From Leucobacter chromiireducens (GTDB lineage: Bacteria > Actinomycetota > Actinomycetes > Actinomycetales > Microbacteriaceae): 64,000 bases of DNA. Location: positions 1 to 64,000 of the forward strand of contig NZ_RPDI01000001.1 in assembly GCF_003917135.1 (NCBI RefSeq), read 5' to 3'. This document shows, piece after piece, positions 8,700 to 17,495 of this stretch; positions within the stretch are counted from its first letter, which is position 1; the number at the start of each line of letters is the position of its first letter. A program made the position numbers and the translations under genes. Below the pieces are notes generated by a model. That model was not told where the DNA came from. It ran no database searches and was given only the letters and a program-made list of their open reading frames with translations.

Positions 8700-9986
8700 A
8701 TGCCCGCAGTACTCATCACCGGTGCCCAGTGGGGCGATGAGGGCAAGGGACGCGCGACCGATCTCCTCGGAAGCCGCGTCGACTACGTCGTCAAGTTCAA
8801 CGGCGGCAACAACGCCGGTCACACCGTCGTGATCGGGGACCAGAAGTACGCCCTGCACCTGCTGCCGTCGGGCATTCTCACGCCGGGCGTCGTGCCGGTG
8901 ATCGCGAACGGCGTGGTCGTCGACCTCGCCGTGCTGAAGCTTGAGCTCGACGCGCTGAAGGAGCGCGGCGTCGACGTCTCGAGGCTGAAGGTGAGCGCCA
9001 ACGCGCACGTCATCACCGAGTACCACCGCACGCTCGACAAGGTCACCGAGCGCTTCCTCGGCAAGCGCCAGATCGGCACCACCGGGCGCGGGATCGGCCC
9101 CGCGTACGCCGACAAGATCAACCGCGTCGGCATCCGCATCCAGGACATCTTCGACGAGGGCATCCTCCGGCAGAAGGTGGAGGCGGCGCTCGAGTTCAAG
9201 AACCAGGTGCTCGTCAAGATCTACAACCGGCGCGCGATCAACGCCGACGAGGTGGTCGCCGACCTGCTGAGCTACCGCGAACTGCTCGAGCCGATGGTGT
9301 GCGACACGGGGATGCTGCTCCACACCGCGCTCGCCGAGGACAAGACGGTGCTGTACGAGGCCGGCCAGGCCACCATGCTCGACATCGACCACGGCACCTA
9401 CCCGTTCGTCACAAGCTCGAACGCGACCTCCGGCGGCGCGGCCACCGGCTCCGGGGTGCCCCCGCACAAGATCGACCGCATCATCGCGGTGATCAAGGCC
9501 TACACCACCCGCGTGGGATCGGGGCCGTTCCCCACCGAGCTGTTCGACGAGATGGGCGAGTTCCTCCAGACGAAGGGCGGCGAGTTCGGTGTCACCACGG
9601 GCCGCGCGCGCCGCTGCGGCTGGTACGACGCGCCCATGGCCCGCTACGCGGCGCGCATCAACGGCGTCACCGACTTCGTGCTGACGAAGCTCGACGTGCT
9701 CTCCGGCCTGAAGACGATCCCGGTCTGCGTTGCGTACGACGTCAACGGCGAGCGCTTCGACGAGATGCCGGTGAACCAGTCCGACTTCCACCACGCCGTG
9801 CCGATCTACCAGGAGTTCCCCGGCTGGGACGAGGACATCTCCGACTGCCGCAGCTTCGACGAGCTGCCGAAGAACGCGCAGGACTACATCGTCGCCCTCG
9901 AGGCGATGAGCGGTGCGCGCTTCTCGGCCGTCGGCGTCGGCCCCGAGCGCGAGCAGGTCGTCGAGCTGCACGATCTGCTGGACTAG
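8700..9986 (+). CDS. purA: Adenylosuccinate synthetase
   Basis: Catalyses GTP-dependent condensation of IMP and aspartate to adenylosuccinate, the first committed step to AMP. 428 residues, full length. The P-loop-like QWGDEGKG begins near residue 10, the [11 protein letters not shown] motif lies near 130, and the C-terminal half carries the conserved [14 protein letters not shown] block. ATG at 8700 follows GAAGGAAGGGG. The chorismate mutase gene follows 8 nt after the stop. Confidence 0.98.
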   Translation: MPAVLITGAQWGDEGKGRATDLLGSRVDYVVKFNGGNNAGHTVVIGDQKYALHLLPSGILTPGVVPVIANGVVVDLAVLKLELDALKERGVDVSRLKVSANAHVITEYHRTLDKVTERFLGKRQIGTTGRGIGPAYADKINRVGIRIQDIFDEGILRQKVEAALEFKNQVLVKIYNRRAINADEVVADLLSYRELLEPMVCDTGMLLHTALAEDKTVLYEAGQATMLDIDHGTYPFVTSSNATSGGAATGSGVPPHKIDRIIAVIKAYTTRVGSGPFPTELFDEMGEFLQTKGGEFGVTTGRARRCGWYDAPMARYAARINGVTDFVLTKLDVLSGLKTIPVCVAYDVNGERFDEMPVNQSDFHHAVPIYQEFPGWDEDISDCRSFDELPKNAQDYIVALEAMSGARFSAVGVGPEREQVVELHDLLD

Positions 9987-9994
9987 GGATCGCC

Positions 9995-10291
9995 ATGACC
10001 GAGCAGACCCCCGCCGAACGCCTCGACCGCCTGCGCTCCAGCATCGACAACATCGATGCGGCGCTCGTGCACATGCTCGCGGAGCGCTTCCGCTGCACGC
10101 AGGAGGTGGGCCTCCTGAAGGCGGAGAACGAGATGCCGGCCTCCGACCCTTCGCGTGAGGCGCGGCAGATCGCCCGCCTGCGCAGCCTGGCGGAGGACGC
10201 GCACCTCGATCCCGAGTTCGCGGAGAAGTGGTTCAACTTCGTGGTCGCCGAGGTCATCCAGCACCACACGCAGATCGCCTCGGAGCGCTGA
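9995..10291 (+). CDS. Chorismate mutase (AroQ type)
   Basis: A 98-residue all-helical AroQ-class mutase converting chorismate to prephenate for Phe/Tyr synthesis. It shows the family pattern: LDRLRSSIDNIDAALVHMLAERF, then TQEVGLLKAENEMPASDPSREA, with the active-site Arg and Lys positions present. ATG at 9995 follows AGGGAT. Cotranscribed with purA and ended by a strong terminator. Confidence 0.92.
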   Translation: MTEQTPAERLDRLRSSIDNIDAALVHMLAERFRCTQEVGLLKAENEMPASDPSREARQIARLRSLAEDAHLDPEFAEKWFNFVVAEVIQHHTQIASER

Positions 10292-10319
10292 CGCGCGGCT
10301 CCGATCCCGATCGAGACGC

Positions 10320-10360
10320 GGCGGCGCGCACCCCTCCCGGGTGCGCGCCGCCGCCTTTTT
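10320..10360 (+). terminator. Intrinsic terminator after purA-chorismate mutase
   Basis: A 14-bp GC-rich stem (10320-10333 with 10339-10352), a 5-nt loop and a TTTTT run at 10356-10360. This is the best rho-independent terminator in the window. Confidence 0.92.
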
Positions 10361-10421
10361 GCGGCGTAAGGTATGCCTACGCTGTGGTGCGGGAATGTCT
10401 CAACTCGGAGACAATGGAGAG

Positions 10422-12353
10422 ATGAAGAAGTTGCGCCGCGCCGCGCGCGCGTACCCAGCGGTCGCCACCACCCTCGCCGTCGGGATCGTCGGCCTCCTGC
10501 TCCTCGCGACGCCCGGCCGGGCCGCCGCCCCCTGGCTCGTCGGAGGCTACGCGCTGCTCATCGCGGCCTGGCAGGCGGTCGAGATGGTGCGCCAGCTGCT
10601 GCGCGGCCACGCCGGACTCGACATCCTCGCGGTCACCGCGATCGTTGCCGCGGTGCTCGTCGGCGAGCCGTGGGCGGCGCTCGTCGTCGTACTCATGCTG
10701 ACCGGCGGCGAAGCGCTCGAGGACTACGCCGAGAACCGCTCGAAGCGTGAGCTCACCGCCCTGCTGGAGCGCGCGCCCAGCCGTGCGACGCGCGTGCTCA
10801 CCGACCAGCTCGACGAAGACGGCATGGCACGCACCGAAGAGGTCGACGTGCAGGAGATCCTGGTCGGCGATACGCTGCTCGTCCGCCCTGGCACGCTCGT
10901 GCCGGTCGACGCGATCCTGCTCGATCACGGTGCCTCGTTCGACGAGTCGTCGCTCACGGGGGAGAGCCTGCCCGTCGAGCGCGCCGCGGGCGAGAAAGTG
11001 TCCTCCGGCGTGATCAACGGCCCGGTCGCCGTGCACATGCGTGCCACGGCGCTCGCCGCGGACAGCCAGTACCAGCAGATCGTGCGCCTCGTCGAGGAAG
11101 CGCAGGGCAGCAAGGCGAAGACCGTGCGAATGGCGGATCGCTACGCGGTGCCCTTCACGCTGCTCTCGCTCGCGATCGCCGGCATCGCGTGGGCCGTGAG
11201 CGGCGACCCGGTGCGCTTCGCCGAGGTGCTCGTCGTCGCGACGCCGTGCCCGCTGCTCATCGCGGCACCGGTCGCGTTCCTCGGCGGCATGAGCCGCGCC
11301 GCGAAGGCCGGGCTCATCGTGAAGGGCGGCGGCACGCTCGAGCAGCTGGCGAGGGTGCGCTCCGCGGCGTTCGACAAGACGGGGACGCTCACCACCGGCA
11401 AGCCCGAGCCGCGCCGCATCGTCGCGCAGGACGGCTTCACCGAGGCCGAGGTGCTGCAGCTCGCCGCCTCGGCCGAGGTGTTCTCCTCGCACGTGCTGGC
11501 GAGCGCCGTGGTCGGGGCGGCAAAGCAGCGCGGGATCGAGCTCGTCGCCGTCGAGTCGGCAGAGGAGTACGCGACGAACGGGGTCGAGGCGCGCGTGGCC
11601 GCCGGGCGCGTGCGCGTCGGCAAGCCAGCGTGGGTGGCCGAGGCCGCGCCGGCGCTGCGCCATGTCGGGCTTGAGCCGGGGGAGCTGGCCATCTACGTGT
11701 CCCTCGATGACCGCTTCGCCGGCACGCTGGTGATGCGTGATCGTCTGCGCGACGACGCCGTCGACACGGTCGCCGAGCTGCACGAGCTCGGCATCGAGCG
11801 CATGCTGATGGTCACGGGCGACGTTGCGGCCACCGCGAACCCGCTCGCCGCGCAGCTGCGCATCGGGGAGGTGCACGCGGAGTGCACGCCGGCCGACAAG
11901 GTGCGCATCATCGCCGAGGTGGAGACGCGGCCGCTGCTCATGACGGGTGATGGGCTGAACGATGCCCCCGTGCTCGCCGCGGCTGACGTGGGGTTCGCGA
12001 TGGGTGCGCGCGGCTCCACCGCAGCGAGCGAGTCCGCCGACGTGGTGAATCGCTTCGACCGCATCGGCGGGGTGGCCGACGCCGTGCGGATCGGGCGGGA
12101 CACGGTGCGCATCGCCGTGCAGAGTATCTGGCTCGGAATCGCATTTAGTGTGGGTTTGATGCTGATTGCGGCGTTCGGTTTCCTCCCCGCGCTGCTTGGC
12201 GCGTGGATGCAGGAGCTCGTCGACCTGGTCGCGATCCTTGGCGCCCTGCGCGCCATCCGCGGGCCGCGCGGCTCGGCGGGGCGAGCCCCCGCCGAGGGGC
12301 GCGGCACCGACGCTGAGCGCGGCGCGGCGGAGCACACGCCGGCCGCGGGCTGA
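10422..12353 (+). CDS. P1B-type heavy-metal-transporting ATPase
   Basis: A 643-residue metal pump. The phosphorylation motif DKTGT has Asp at about residue 318, the phosphatase motif is LTGES, and the hinge is MTGDGLNDAPVLAAADVGFAMG. The membrane metal-site motif reads TPCP (about 274-277) rather than CPC or SPC. About eight membrane helices are visible. No N-terminal HMA or His-rich metal-binding domain is present. ATG at 10422 has GGAGAG upstream; an in-frame ATG at 10395 would add nine residues. Metal specificity cannot be assigned; the motif resembles less-studied P1B subgroups. Transcribed alone. Confidence 0.92.
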   Translation: MKKLRRAARAYPAVATTLAVGIVGLLLLATPGRAAAPWLVGGYALLIAAWQAVEMVRQLLRGHAGLDILAVTAIVAAVLVGEPWAALVVVLMLTGGEALEDYAENRSKRELTALLERAPSRATRVLTDQLDEDGMARTEEVDVQEILVGDTLLVRPGTLVPVDAILLDHGASFDESSLTGESLPVERAAGEKVSSGVINGPVAVHMRATALAADSQYQQIVRLVEEAQGSKAKTVRMADRYAVPFTLLSLAIAGIAWAVSGDPVRFAEVLVVATPCPLLIAAPVAFLGGMSRAAKAGLIVKGGGTLEQLARVRSAAFDKTGTLTTGKPEPRRIVAQDGFTEAEVLQLAASAEVFSSHVLASAVVGAAKQRGIELVAVESAEEYATNGVEARVAAGRVRVGKPAWVAEAAPALRHVGLEPGELAIYVSLDDRFAGTLVMRDRLRDDAVDTVAELHELGIERMLMVTGDVAATANPLAAQLRIGEVHAECTPADKVRIIAEVETRPLLMTGDGLNDAPVLAAADVGFAMGARGSTAASESADVVNRFDRIGGVADAVRIGRDTVRIAVQSIWLGIAFSVGLMLIAAFGFLPALLGAWMQELVDLVAILGALRAIRGPRGSAGRAPAEGRGTDAERGAAEHTPAAG

Positions 12354-12378
12354 GGCGTCTGCCGCGGCCACGGCGAAG

Positions 12379-13338
12379 CTACTCCGCGCGGAGGGCCGAG
12401 CGCGCCGCAGCGATCGCCGCGAGCACACGCTCGCGCAGCGCGTTCCCGCGCGCCGCGAAGCCGCGCTGCAGCCGGGCGTACTCGCGCTTGCCTGGGCCGG
12501 TCTCGATCGGGATCGGTGCGAGCGGCGTTCCGTCCGCTCCCGCGTACCCCGTGACGTCGTACGGCGAGGCCCGCATGTCGACCTCGCGGATGTCGCGCGC
12601 CAGCACAAACGTGTCGAGCAGCAGCTCGCCTGGCACGATCGGCCCGAGCTTCGATGCCCACTTGTAGACGTCCATGCCGGCGTGGAGGCAGCCGGACTGC
12701 TCCATCGCCGGCTGCGTCTCGCGCGTGGGGCGCAGCGTGTTCAACGGCGCGGCCGCCGGCGTGAAGAAGCGGTACGCGTCGAAGTGGGTGCAGCCGATCT
12801 GATGCGATTCGACGACCGCGTCGGTCGCCGCGTGGCCGATACGCAGCGGCAGCGCGCGGTGCCGCAGCTCCTCCGGCGTGAGCCGGTATACCATCGCCCA
12901 CTCGTGCAGGCCGAAGCAGCCGTACTTCGGGGTGTGCGCGAGCGTCGCGGCGAGCAGCTCGGCCACGTAGTCGACGGTCGCGCCGCGGCGCGCGAAGAAC
13001 GCGGGCAGGTCGAGCTGCGCGTCCGCGTCAGCGATCCCCGCCGCGCGGTAGTGCCGCCACTCGGCGCGCTCGGCCCCTGCACCGGCGAGCCGCACGCCGG
13101 CCCCGGGGTGCCAGCGCCGCAGCTCGTTCGGTTTCACCGAGTAGTAGGTCCACAGGAAGTCCTCGATCGGGTGCGTCTCGCGGCGTGCTGCGCGGGATCG
13201 GTGCCCCGCGGTGAGCGCGTCGGCGCGCTCCTGGTGCGCGCGCTCGCGTGCGCGCCAGTCGGCCTCGGCGTAGACGCGCGGTGCCTCGGCGTGGACGCGC
13301 GGCGCCGCGGCGTGCACGCCAGGTGCTGCGGTGCTCAC
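12379..13338 (-). CDS. Protein of the family annotated 3-methyladenine DNA glycosylase
   Basis: A 319-residue protein matching, from memory, an actinobacterial family labelled 3-methyladenine DNA glycosylase, with conserved blocks HPIEDFLWTYYSVKPNELRRWHPG, GCFGLHEWAMVYR and GELLLDTFVLARDIRE. I see no classical HhH or AlkA/Mpg motif, so the function rests on annotation tradition. The N-terminus has three imperfect APRVHAE-type repeats. The GTG start overlaps the S4 gene stop (GTGA), making a two-gene operon with a small RNA-binding protein. Confidence 0.7.
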   Translation of the reverse strand: MSTAAPGVHAAAPRVHAEAPRVYAEADWRARERAHQERADALTAGHRSRAARRETHPIEDFLWTYYSVKPNELRRWHPGAGVRLAGAGAERAEWRHYRAAGIADADAQLDLPAFFARRGATVDYVAELLAATLAHTPKYGCFGLHEWAMVYRLTPEELRHRALPLRIGHAATDAVVESHQIGCTHFDAYRFFTPAAAPLNTLRPTRETQPAMEQSGCLHAGMDVYKWASKLGPIVPGELLLDTFVLARDIREVDMRASPYDVTGYAGADGTPLAPIPIETGPGKREYARLQRGFAARGNALRERVLAAIAAARSALRAE

Positions 13339-13703
13339 CGGCCGCGCAGCCGATCGAGGTCGCGGCGGTCGCGCTTCGTCGGCCGCCCGGCACCGGGATC
13401 GCGCACCACTGCCGCCGGCCGCTCCACGCGCGGCGGCGGGGGCGGCGTGAGGTCCTCGAAGTGCTTGGCGGCCTCCTCTGCGCTGCCTCGTCGGACGGGC
13501 AGCCCGGTCACCCGGTAGATCCGTTCAAAGCCGTGCAACCGGACGCGCACCTCGTCGCCGAGCCGCACCGGCTGCGCGGCCTTCGCCGCAGCGCCGTTGA
13601 CGCGCACGTGGCCGGCGCGGCACGCCGCGGTGGCCTGGCTGCGGGTTTTGGCGAGGCGAACGCCCCACACCCATGTGTCTATCCGAACGCTCTCGCCAGC
13701 CAT
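13335..13703 (-). CDS. S4-domain RNA-binding protein (Hsp15-like)
   Basis: A 122-residue protein with an N-terminal S4 RNA-binding domain: RIDTWVWGVRLAKTRSQATAACRAGHVRVNG. A Pro-rich linker and a basic tail (RPTKRDRRDLDRLRGR) follow. Hsp15 relatives bind stalled 50S-nascent-chain complexes. ATG at 13703 is chosen since the domain begins at once and a TACCAT -10-like box lies 7 nt upstream. Cotranscribed with the glycosylase-family gene through a GTGA overlap. Confidence 0.88.
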   Translation of the reverse strand: MAGESVRIDTWVWGVRLAKTRSQATAACRAGHVRVNGAAAKAAQPVRLGDEVRVRLHGFERIYRVTGLPVRRGSAEEAAKHFEDLTPPPPPRVERPAAVVRDPGAGRPTKRDRRDLDRLRGR

Positions 13704-13710
13704 AGACTCG

Positions 13711-13716
13711 ATGGTA
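13711..13716 (-). promoter_or_regulatory. -10 box TACCAT, leaderless S4 gene
   Basis: On the minus strand TACCAT ends 7 nt before the S4 gene ATG; no Shine-Dalgarno is visible. Confidence 0.5.
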
Positions 13717-13749
13717 CCGAGAGTCGGTGTGGTTCGCCCGGGGAGGGTC

Positions 13750-14376
13750 ATGGAGTACGAGACGATCGGCGGGGCCGTCGACACCGAGCTCGAGATCTCG
13801 CGGTCGCGCTTCCTGACCAGGCTCGAGCGGGTGACCTCCGAGGACGAGGCGCGCGCGGTGATCGCGCGCGTGCGGAGCGAGCACCCGCGCGCACGGCACC
13901 ACTGCTCCGCGTTTGTGATCGGCCCGGAGTCCCGGATCCAGCGCTCCAACGACGACGGCGAGCCGAGCGGCACGGCCGGCGCGCCCATGCTCGACGCGCT
14001 GACCTCCGCCGGGGTGAGCGACGTGGTCGCCGTGGTGACGCGCTACTTCGGCGGCGTGCTCCTCGGCGCAGGCGGCCTGACCCGCGCCTACCGCGCGGCC
14101 GTCGCCGAGGCGATGCTCCGCGCGCGCCGCGTGCAGCGCGCCATCCGGCACGAGGTGACCGTGCACTGCGCGTACGACGTCGCGGCGCAGATCGAGGCGG
14201 AGGCCAGGCGCCGCGGCTACGGGGTGGGCGGCGCGGACTACTCGGATCATGTGGCGCAGCGCTTCCACATTGCCGACGGCGAGATCGCGCCGCTCGCCGA
14301 GCTCTCCGCGGAGCTCAGCGCGGGGGCCGCACGCGTGGATCGCGGGCCCGCCGAGTTTGTCGACCTCGCGGGCTGA
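13750..14376 (+). CDS. YigZ/IMPACT family protein
   Basis: A 208-residue member of the YigZ/UPF0029 family. The N-terminal Impact domain carries SNDDGEPSGTAGAPMLDAL and VTRYFGGVLLGAGGLTRAYR, and a small C-terminal DUF1949-like domain follows. Eukaryotic IMPACT regulates GCN2; the bacterial role is not settled. ATG at 13750 follows GGGGAGGG and is preferred over 13708, which would add 14 residues. It is divergent from the S4 gene across 46 nt. Confidence 0.92.
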   Translation: MEYETIGGAVDTELEISRSRFLTRLERVTSEDEARAVIARVRSEHPRARHHCSAFVIGPESRIQRSNDDGEPSGTAGAPMLDALTSAGVSDVVAVVTRYFGGVLLGAGGLTRAYRAAVAEAMLRARRVQRAIRHEVTVHCAYDVAAQIEAEARRRGYGVGGADYSDHVAQRFHIADGEIAPLAELSAELSAGAARVDRGPAEFVDLAG

Positions 14377-14449
14377 GCGCCCAGCCACAGCGCACGCCCC
14401 CAGCGCGCGAGCCAGCCCGCACGGCTCGGTCCCTGTCAGGGGCTCGCGG

Positions 14450-14455
14450 TACGCT
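14450..14455 (+). promoter_or_regulatory. -10 box TACGCT, leaderless holB
   Basis: TACGCT ends 6 nt before the GTG start; no ribosome-binding site. Confidence 0.6.
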
Positions 14456-14461
14456 CGTCTG

Positions 14462-15634
14462 GTGGACTACTGGGCAGAGATCGTTGGGCAGAGCGACGCC
14501 GTTGGGGCGTTGCAGCGCGCCGCTGCGCCTGACGCTGCGGTTGCGCACGCGTGGCTCATCACCGGCCCGCCCGGTTCCGGCCGCTCGAACCTCGCGTTTC
14601 GCTTCGCCGCCGCGCTGATCGCGCGCACCGAGGACGAGCGCGCGCACGTGTTCGAGCAGGTGCGTGCACGCACGCACCCCGACCTCGGCGTGCTCACCAC
14701 CCAGAAGCTGCTCATCGACATCCGCGCGGCACGCGAGATCGTCACGACGGCGCACTACGCGCCCGCCGAGGGGCGCTACCGCGTGATCGTCATCGAGGAT
14801 GCCGACCGCATGCCGGAGCGCACCTCGAACGTGCTGCTGAAGGCGCTCGAGGAGCCGCCGGAGCGCACCGTCTGGATCCTCTGCGCGCCGAGCGAGGCAG
14901 ACCTCTTGCCCACCATTCGCTCGCGCACGCGCTCGCTCCGCCTGGCCACGCCCCACCCGGACGACATCGCGCGGCTGCTGCACGAGCGCGACGGGATCGA
15001 TGCCGTGGCCGCCGAGCGCGCTGCGCGCCTCGCGCAGAGCCACATCGGGATGGCCAGGCGCCTCGCCTCCGACCCAGCGGTGATGGAGCGGCGCGACCGC
15101 AGCGTCGCGCTCGCGCTCGGGATCGCGACCCTCGGGGACGCCATGCGCGCAGCCGCCGCCCTCCTGAAAGTCGCCGAGGCCGACGCCGCTGCGCTCACCG
15201 AGGAGCGCGACGCGCGCGAGCGCGAGGACGCGCTGCGGAGCCTGGGGCTCGCCCAGGGCGCTCCGATCCCGCCCCAGATGCGCGCCCAGATCCGCGCGCT
15301 GGAGGAGGACCAGAAGCGCCGCGCGACGCGCAGCCTCCGCGACGGCATCGACCGGATCCTCACCGACCTGCTCTCGGTGATGCGGGACATCCTGATGTAC
15401 GCGCTCAGCGTCGATCGCGACGCCGCGCACCCCGTCGCCGACCCGGGCTTCGAGGTCATCAACCGCGAGCAGCTCGCGCAGATCGCGGATCGCGCGGAGC
15501 GGTGGGGGCCCGAGCGGGCGCTCGCCGTCGTTGCGGCGGTCGAGACCGCGCGCGAGCGCCTGGGGCGCGGCATCACGCCGGGGCTCGTGCTCGAAGCGCT
15601 GTTCGCCGGAATCATCGCTGTGGAGGACGCATGA
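14462..15634 (+). CDS. holB: DNA polymerase III subunit delta'
   Basis: A 390-residue clamp-loader subunit. N-terminal AAA+ domain starts VDYWAEIVGQSDAVGALQ and has P-loop GPPGSGRSN with Arg replacing Lys, normal for the non-hydrolysing delta' subunit. Sensor region VIEDADRMPERTSNVLLKALEEPP is present. It loads the beta clamp with delta, gamma and tau. GTG at 14462 fits family N-termini and a leaderless -10 box. Its stop overlaps the next ATG (ATGA). Confidence 0.95.
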   Translation: MDYWAEIVGQSDAVGALQRAAAPDAAVAHAWLITGPPGSGRSNLAFRFAAALIARTEDERAHVFEQVRARTHPDLGVLTTQKLLIDIRAAREIVTTAHYAPAEGRYRVIVIEDADRMPERTSNVLLKALEEPPERTVWILCAPSEADLLPTIRSRTRSLRLATPHPDDIARLLHERDGIDAVAAERAARLAQSHIGMARRLASDPAVMERRDRSVALALGIATLGDAMRAAAALLKVAEADAAALTEERDAREREDALRSLGLAQGAPIPPQMRAQIRALEEDQKRRATRSLRDGIDRILTDLLSVMRDILMYALSVDRDAAHPVADPGFEVINREQLAQIADRAERWGPERALAVVAAVETARERLGRGITPGLVLEALFAGIIAVEDA

Positions 15635-17211
15635 CGCACACCCCCGTTCCCCGCCGCAGGGCCGCGTGGCGGCGGCTCGTGCTCGGCGGCGCCGCGCTCG
15701 CCGCAGCGACCGCGCTCGTCGGCTGCTCCCTGCTGCCGGGGGCCGGCTCCGGGGGCGCGGGCGGCGGCAGCGATCCCCAGCTGCCTGATCAGCCGACGGG
15801 CACGGTGCAGGGCTTCGCGGAGCAGACGCCCGAGTGGCAGCCGTGCGCGAACGGGATGCAGTGCGCCGACGTGCACGCACCGCTGGACTGGGCCGAGCCG
15901 GCGGGGGAGACGATCACGCTGCGGCTCGTGAAGAGCGCGGCGACCGGCTCCGAGAAGCTGGGCACGCTGTTCGTGAACCCGGGCGGCCCGGGGGCCTCCG
16001 GCGCCGAGTACGTCGCGAACGCGGTGGAGCACGCGGTGTCGGCCGACGTGCGCGCAGCGTACGACGTGATCGGGTGGGATCCGCGCGGCGTTGGCGAGTC
16101 CGCGCCGGTGCGCTGCCTCGACACGGCTGGCATGGACGAGTACCTGTACGGCGACGACGCCGAAACCGCCGATCTCGAGCGGGGCAGCGACGAGTGGATC
16201 GCGGTCGCCCGGGCGCAGGCGCGCGACTTCGCGGAGGCCTGCGCGGAGCGGAGCGGGGACATCCTCGCGCACGTCGCAACGAGCGACACCGTGCAGGACC
16301 TGGACATGCTGCGCGGCATCGTGGGGGACACGAAGCTCAACTACCTCGGGTTCTCGTACGGCACCTACATCGGCGCGCGCTACGCGGACGCCTACCCGGA
16401 ACGCGTTGGGCGGCTGGTGCTCGACGGCGCGATGGACCCGGCGGCCACCATGCAGGACGTGGTGCGCGAGCAGACGATCGGCTTCGAGAACGCGCTGCGC
16501 GCGTACACGAGCGACTGCCTGCAGCGCCGCGGGTGCCCGCTGAGCGGCACGGTTGACGCGGCGATGGCGCAGATCGGGGCGCTCCTCGACCGGATCGACG
16601 CGAACTCGCTCACCGGCGCTGATGGGCGCACCGTCACCTCGGGGGTGGCCGTCACTGCGATCGTGTTCCCGCTCTACTCGCAGGACATGTGGGGGTACCT
16701 CGATCAGCTCTTCGAGTCGCTCGCGGTCGACGATCCCGAGATGGCCCTGATCCTCGCGGACGCGTACAACGACCGGCAGGACGGCGAGTACCAGAGCAAC
16801 TCGACCGAGGCGTTCTCCGCGATCAACTGCCTCGACTACCCGAGCGATCTCGATGTTGCGCGCATGCGCGACGATGCCGCGGAGCTCGCGAAGATCGCGC
16901 CAACCATCGGCCGATTCCAGGGATTCGGCGACATCAGCTGTGCAGAGTGGCCCGTCGCGGGCGTCCCGGAGCGCACGCCGGTGCGTGCCGCGGGGGCCGA
17001 CCCCATCCTGGTCGTCGGCACCACGGGGGATCCCGCGACGCCGTACCGCTGGGCGGAGTCGCTCGCGTCGCAGCTCGAGAGCGGCAGCCTGATCACCTAC
17101 GTCGGCGAGGGGCACACCGCCTACACCACGAGCTCGTGCGTTGGCGAGGTGGTCGACGCGTACTTCCTCGACGGCACGGTTCCCGCGGCCGACCCGCGCT
17201 GCGCCGCGTAG
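15631..17211 (+). CDS. Alpha/beta-hydrolase lipoprotein, tripeptidyl-aminopeptidase type
   Basis: A 526-residue exported serine peptidase anchored by lipid at Cys31 (AATALVGC). Gly-rich linker, then the alpha/beta-hydrolase core with FVNPGGPGASG oxyanion region, nucleophile elbow GFSYGTYIG, an all-helical lid, and a C-terminal TAP-like segment with acid VVGTTGDPATP and histidine GEGHTAY. Relatives remove N-terminal tripeptides or cleave proline-containing peptides. The coupling to holB is common in actinobacteria but has no obvious functional logic. Confidence 0.92.
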   Translation: MTHTPVPRRRAAWRRLVLGGAALAAATALVGCSLLPGAGSGGAGGGSDPQLPDQPTGTVQGFAEQTPEWQPCANGMQCADVHAPLDWAEPAGETITLRLVKSAATGSEKLGTLFVNPGGPGASGAEYVANAVEHAVSADVRAAYDVIGWDPRGVGESAPVRCLDTAGMDEYLYGDDAETADLERGSDEWIAVARAQARDFAEACAERSGDILAHVATSDTVQDLDMLRGIVGDTKLNYLGFSYGTYIGARYADAYPERVGRLVLDGAMDPAATMQDVVREQTIGFENALRAYTSDCLQRRGCPLSGTVDAAMAQIGALLDRIDANSLTGADGRTVTSGVAVTAIVFPLYSQDMWGYLDQLFESLAVDDPEMALILADAYNDRQDGEYQSNSTEAFSAINCLDYPSDLDVARMRDDAAELAKIAPTIGRFQGFGDISCAEWPVAGVPERTPVRAAGADPILVVGTTGDPATPYRWAESLASQLESGSLITYVGEGHTAYTTSSCVGEVVDAYFLDGTVPAADPRCAA

Positions 17212-17262
17212 GGCGCGCGGGCCGGCGGCGCGCCCGGGCTCCCCGCGTCTACGCCGCCGGTG

Positions 17263-17292
17263 TGCAACGCAGGGGGTTCCTCGTGCTACAGT
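17263..17292 (+). promoter_or_regulatory. Possible tRNA-Thr promoter
   Basis: TGCAAC (17263-17268), 18-nt spacer, TACAGT (17287-17292), about 33 nt before the tRNA. Confidence 0.4.
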
Positions 17293-17325
17293 AGTTGCTT
17301 GTGCGCGACAGCAATTTCGCGCCAG

Positions 17326-17398
17326 GCCGCCTTAGCTCAGTCGGTAGAGCGATTCACTCGTAATGAATAGGTCACCAGTTCGATTCTGGTAGGCGGCT
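17326..17398 (+). tRNA. tRNA-Thr (anticodon CGT)
   Basis: A complete cloverleaf of 73 nt: acceptor GCCGCCT paired with AGGCGGC, D-arm GCTCAGTCGGTAGAGC, anticodon arm ATTCA-CTCGTAA-TGAAT giving anticodon CGT (codon ACG), and T-arm CCAG-TTCGATT-CTGG. CCA is not encoded. Confidence 0.97.
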
Positions 17399-17406
17399 CC
17401 AAGAAA

Positions 17407-17430
17407 GCCCCGGTTCACGCCGGGGCTTTT
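17407..17430 (+). terminator. Intrinsic terminator of tRNA-Thr
   Basis: GCCCCGG / CCGGGGC stem with a 6-nt loop, followed by TTTT, directly behind the tRNA. Confidence 0.88.
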
Positions 17431-17483
17431 GCATGTTCCGGCAACGCCAGCTCGCCCGATGCGGCGGCCAGCGCCCGCCCGGG

Positions 17484-17489
17484 TAGGCT
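17484..17489 (+). promoter_or_regulatory. -10 box TAGGCT, leaderless acyltransferase gene
   Basis: TAGGCT ends 6 nt before the GTG start; no clear Shine-Dalgarno. Confidence 0.55.
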
Positions 17490-17495
17490 ACGAAG

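Noticed and set aside
10377-12608. 743-codon minus-strand frame opposite the metal ATPase
   Set aside because: His/Arg/Ala-rich composition typical of a shadow frame; the plus frame has DKTGT and other P-type motifs.
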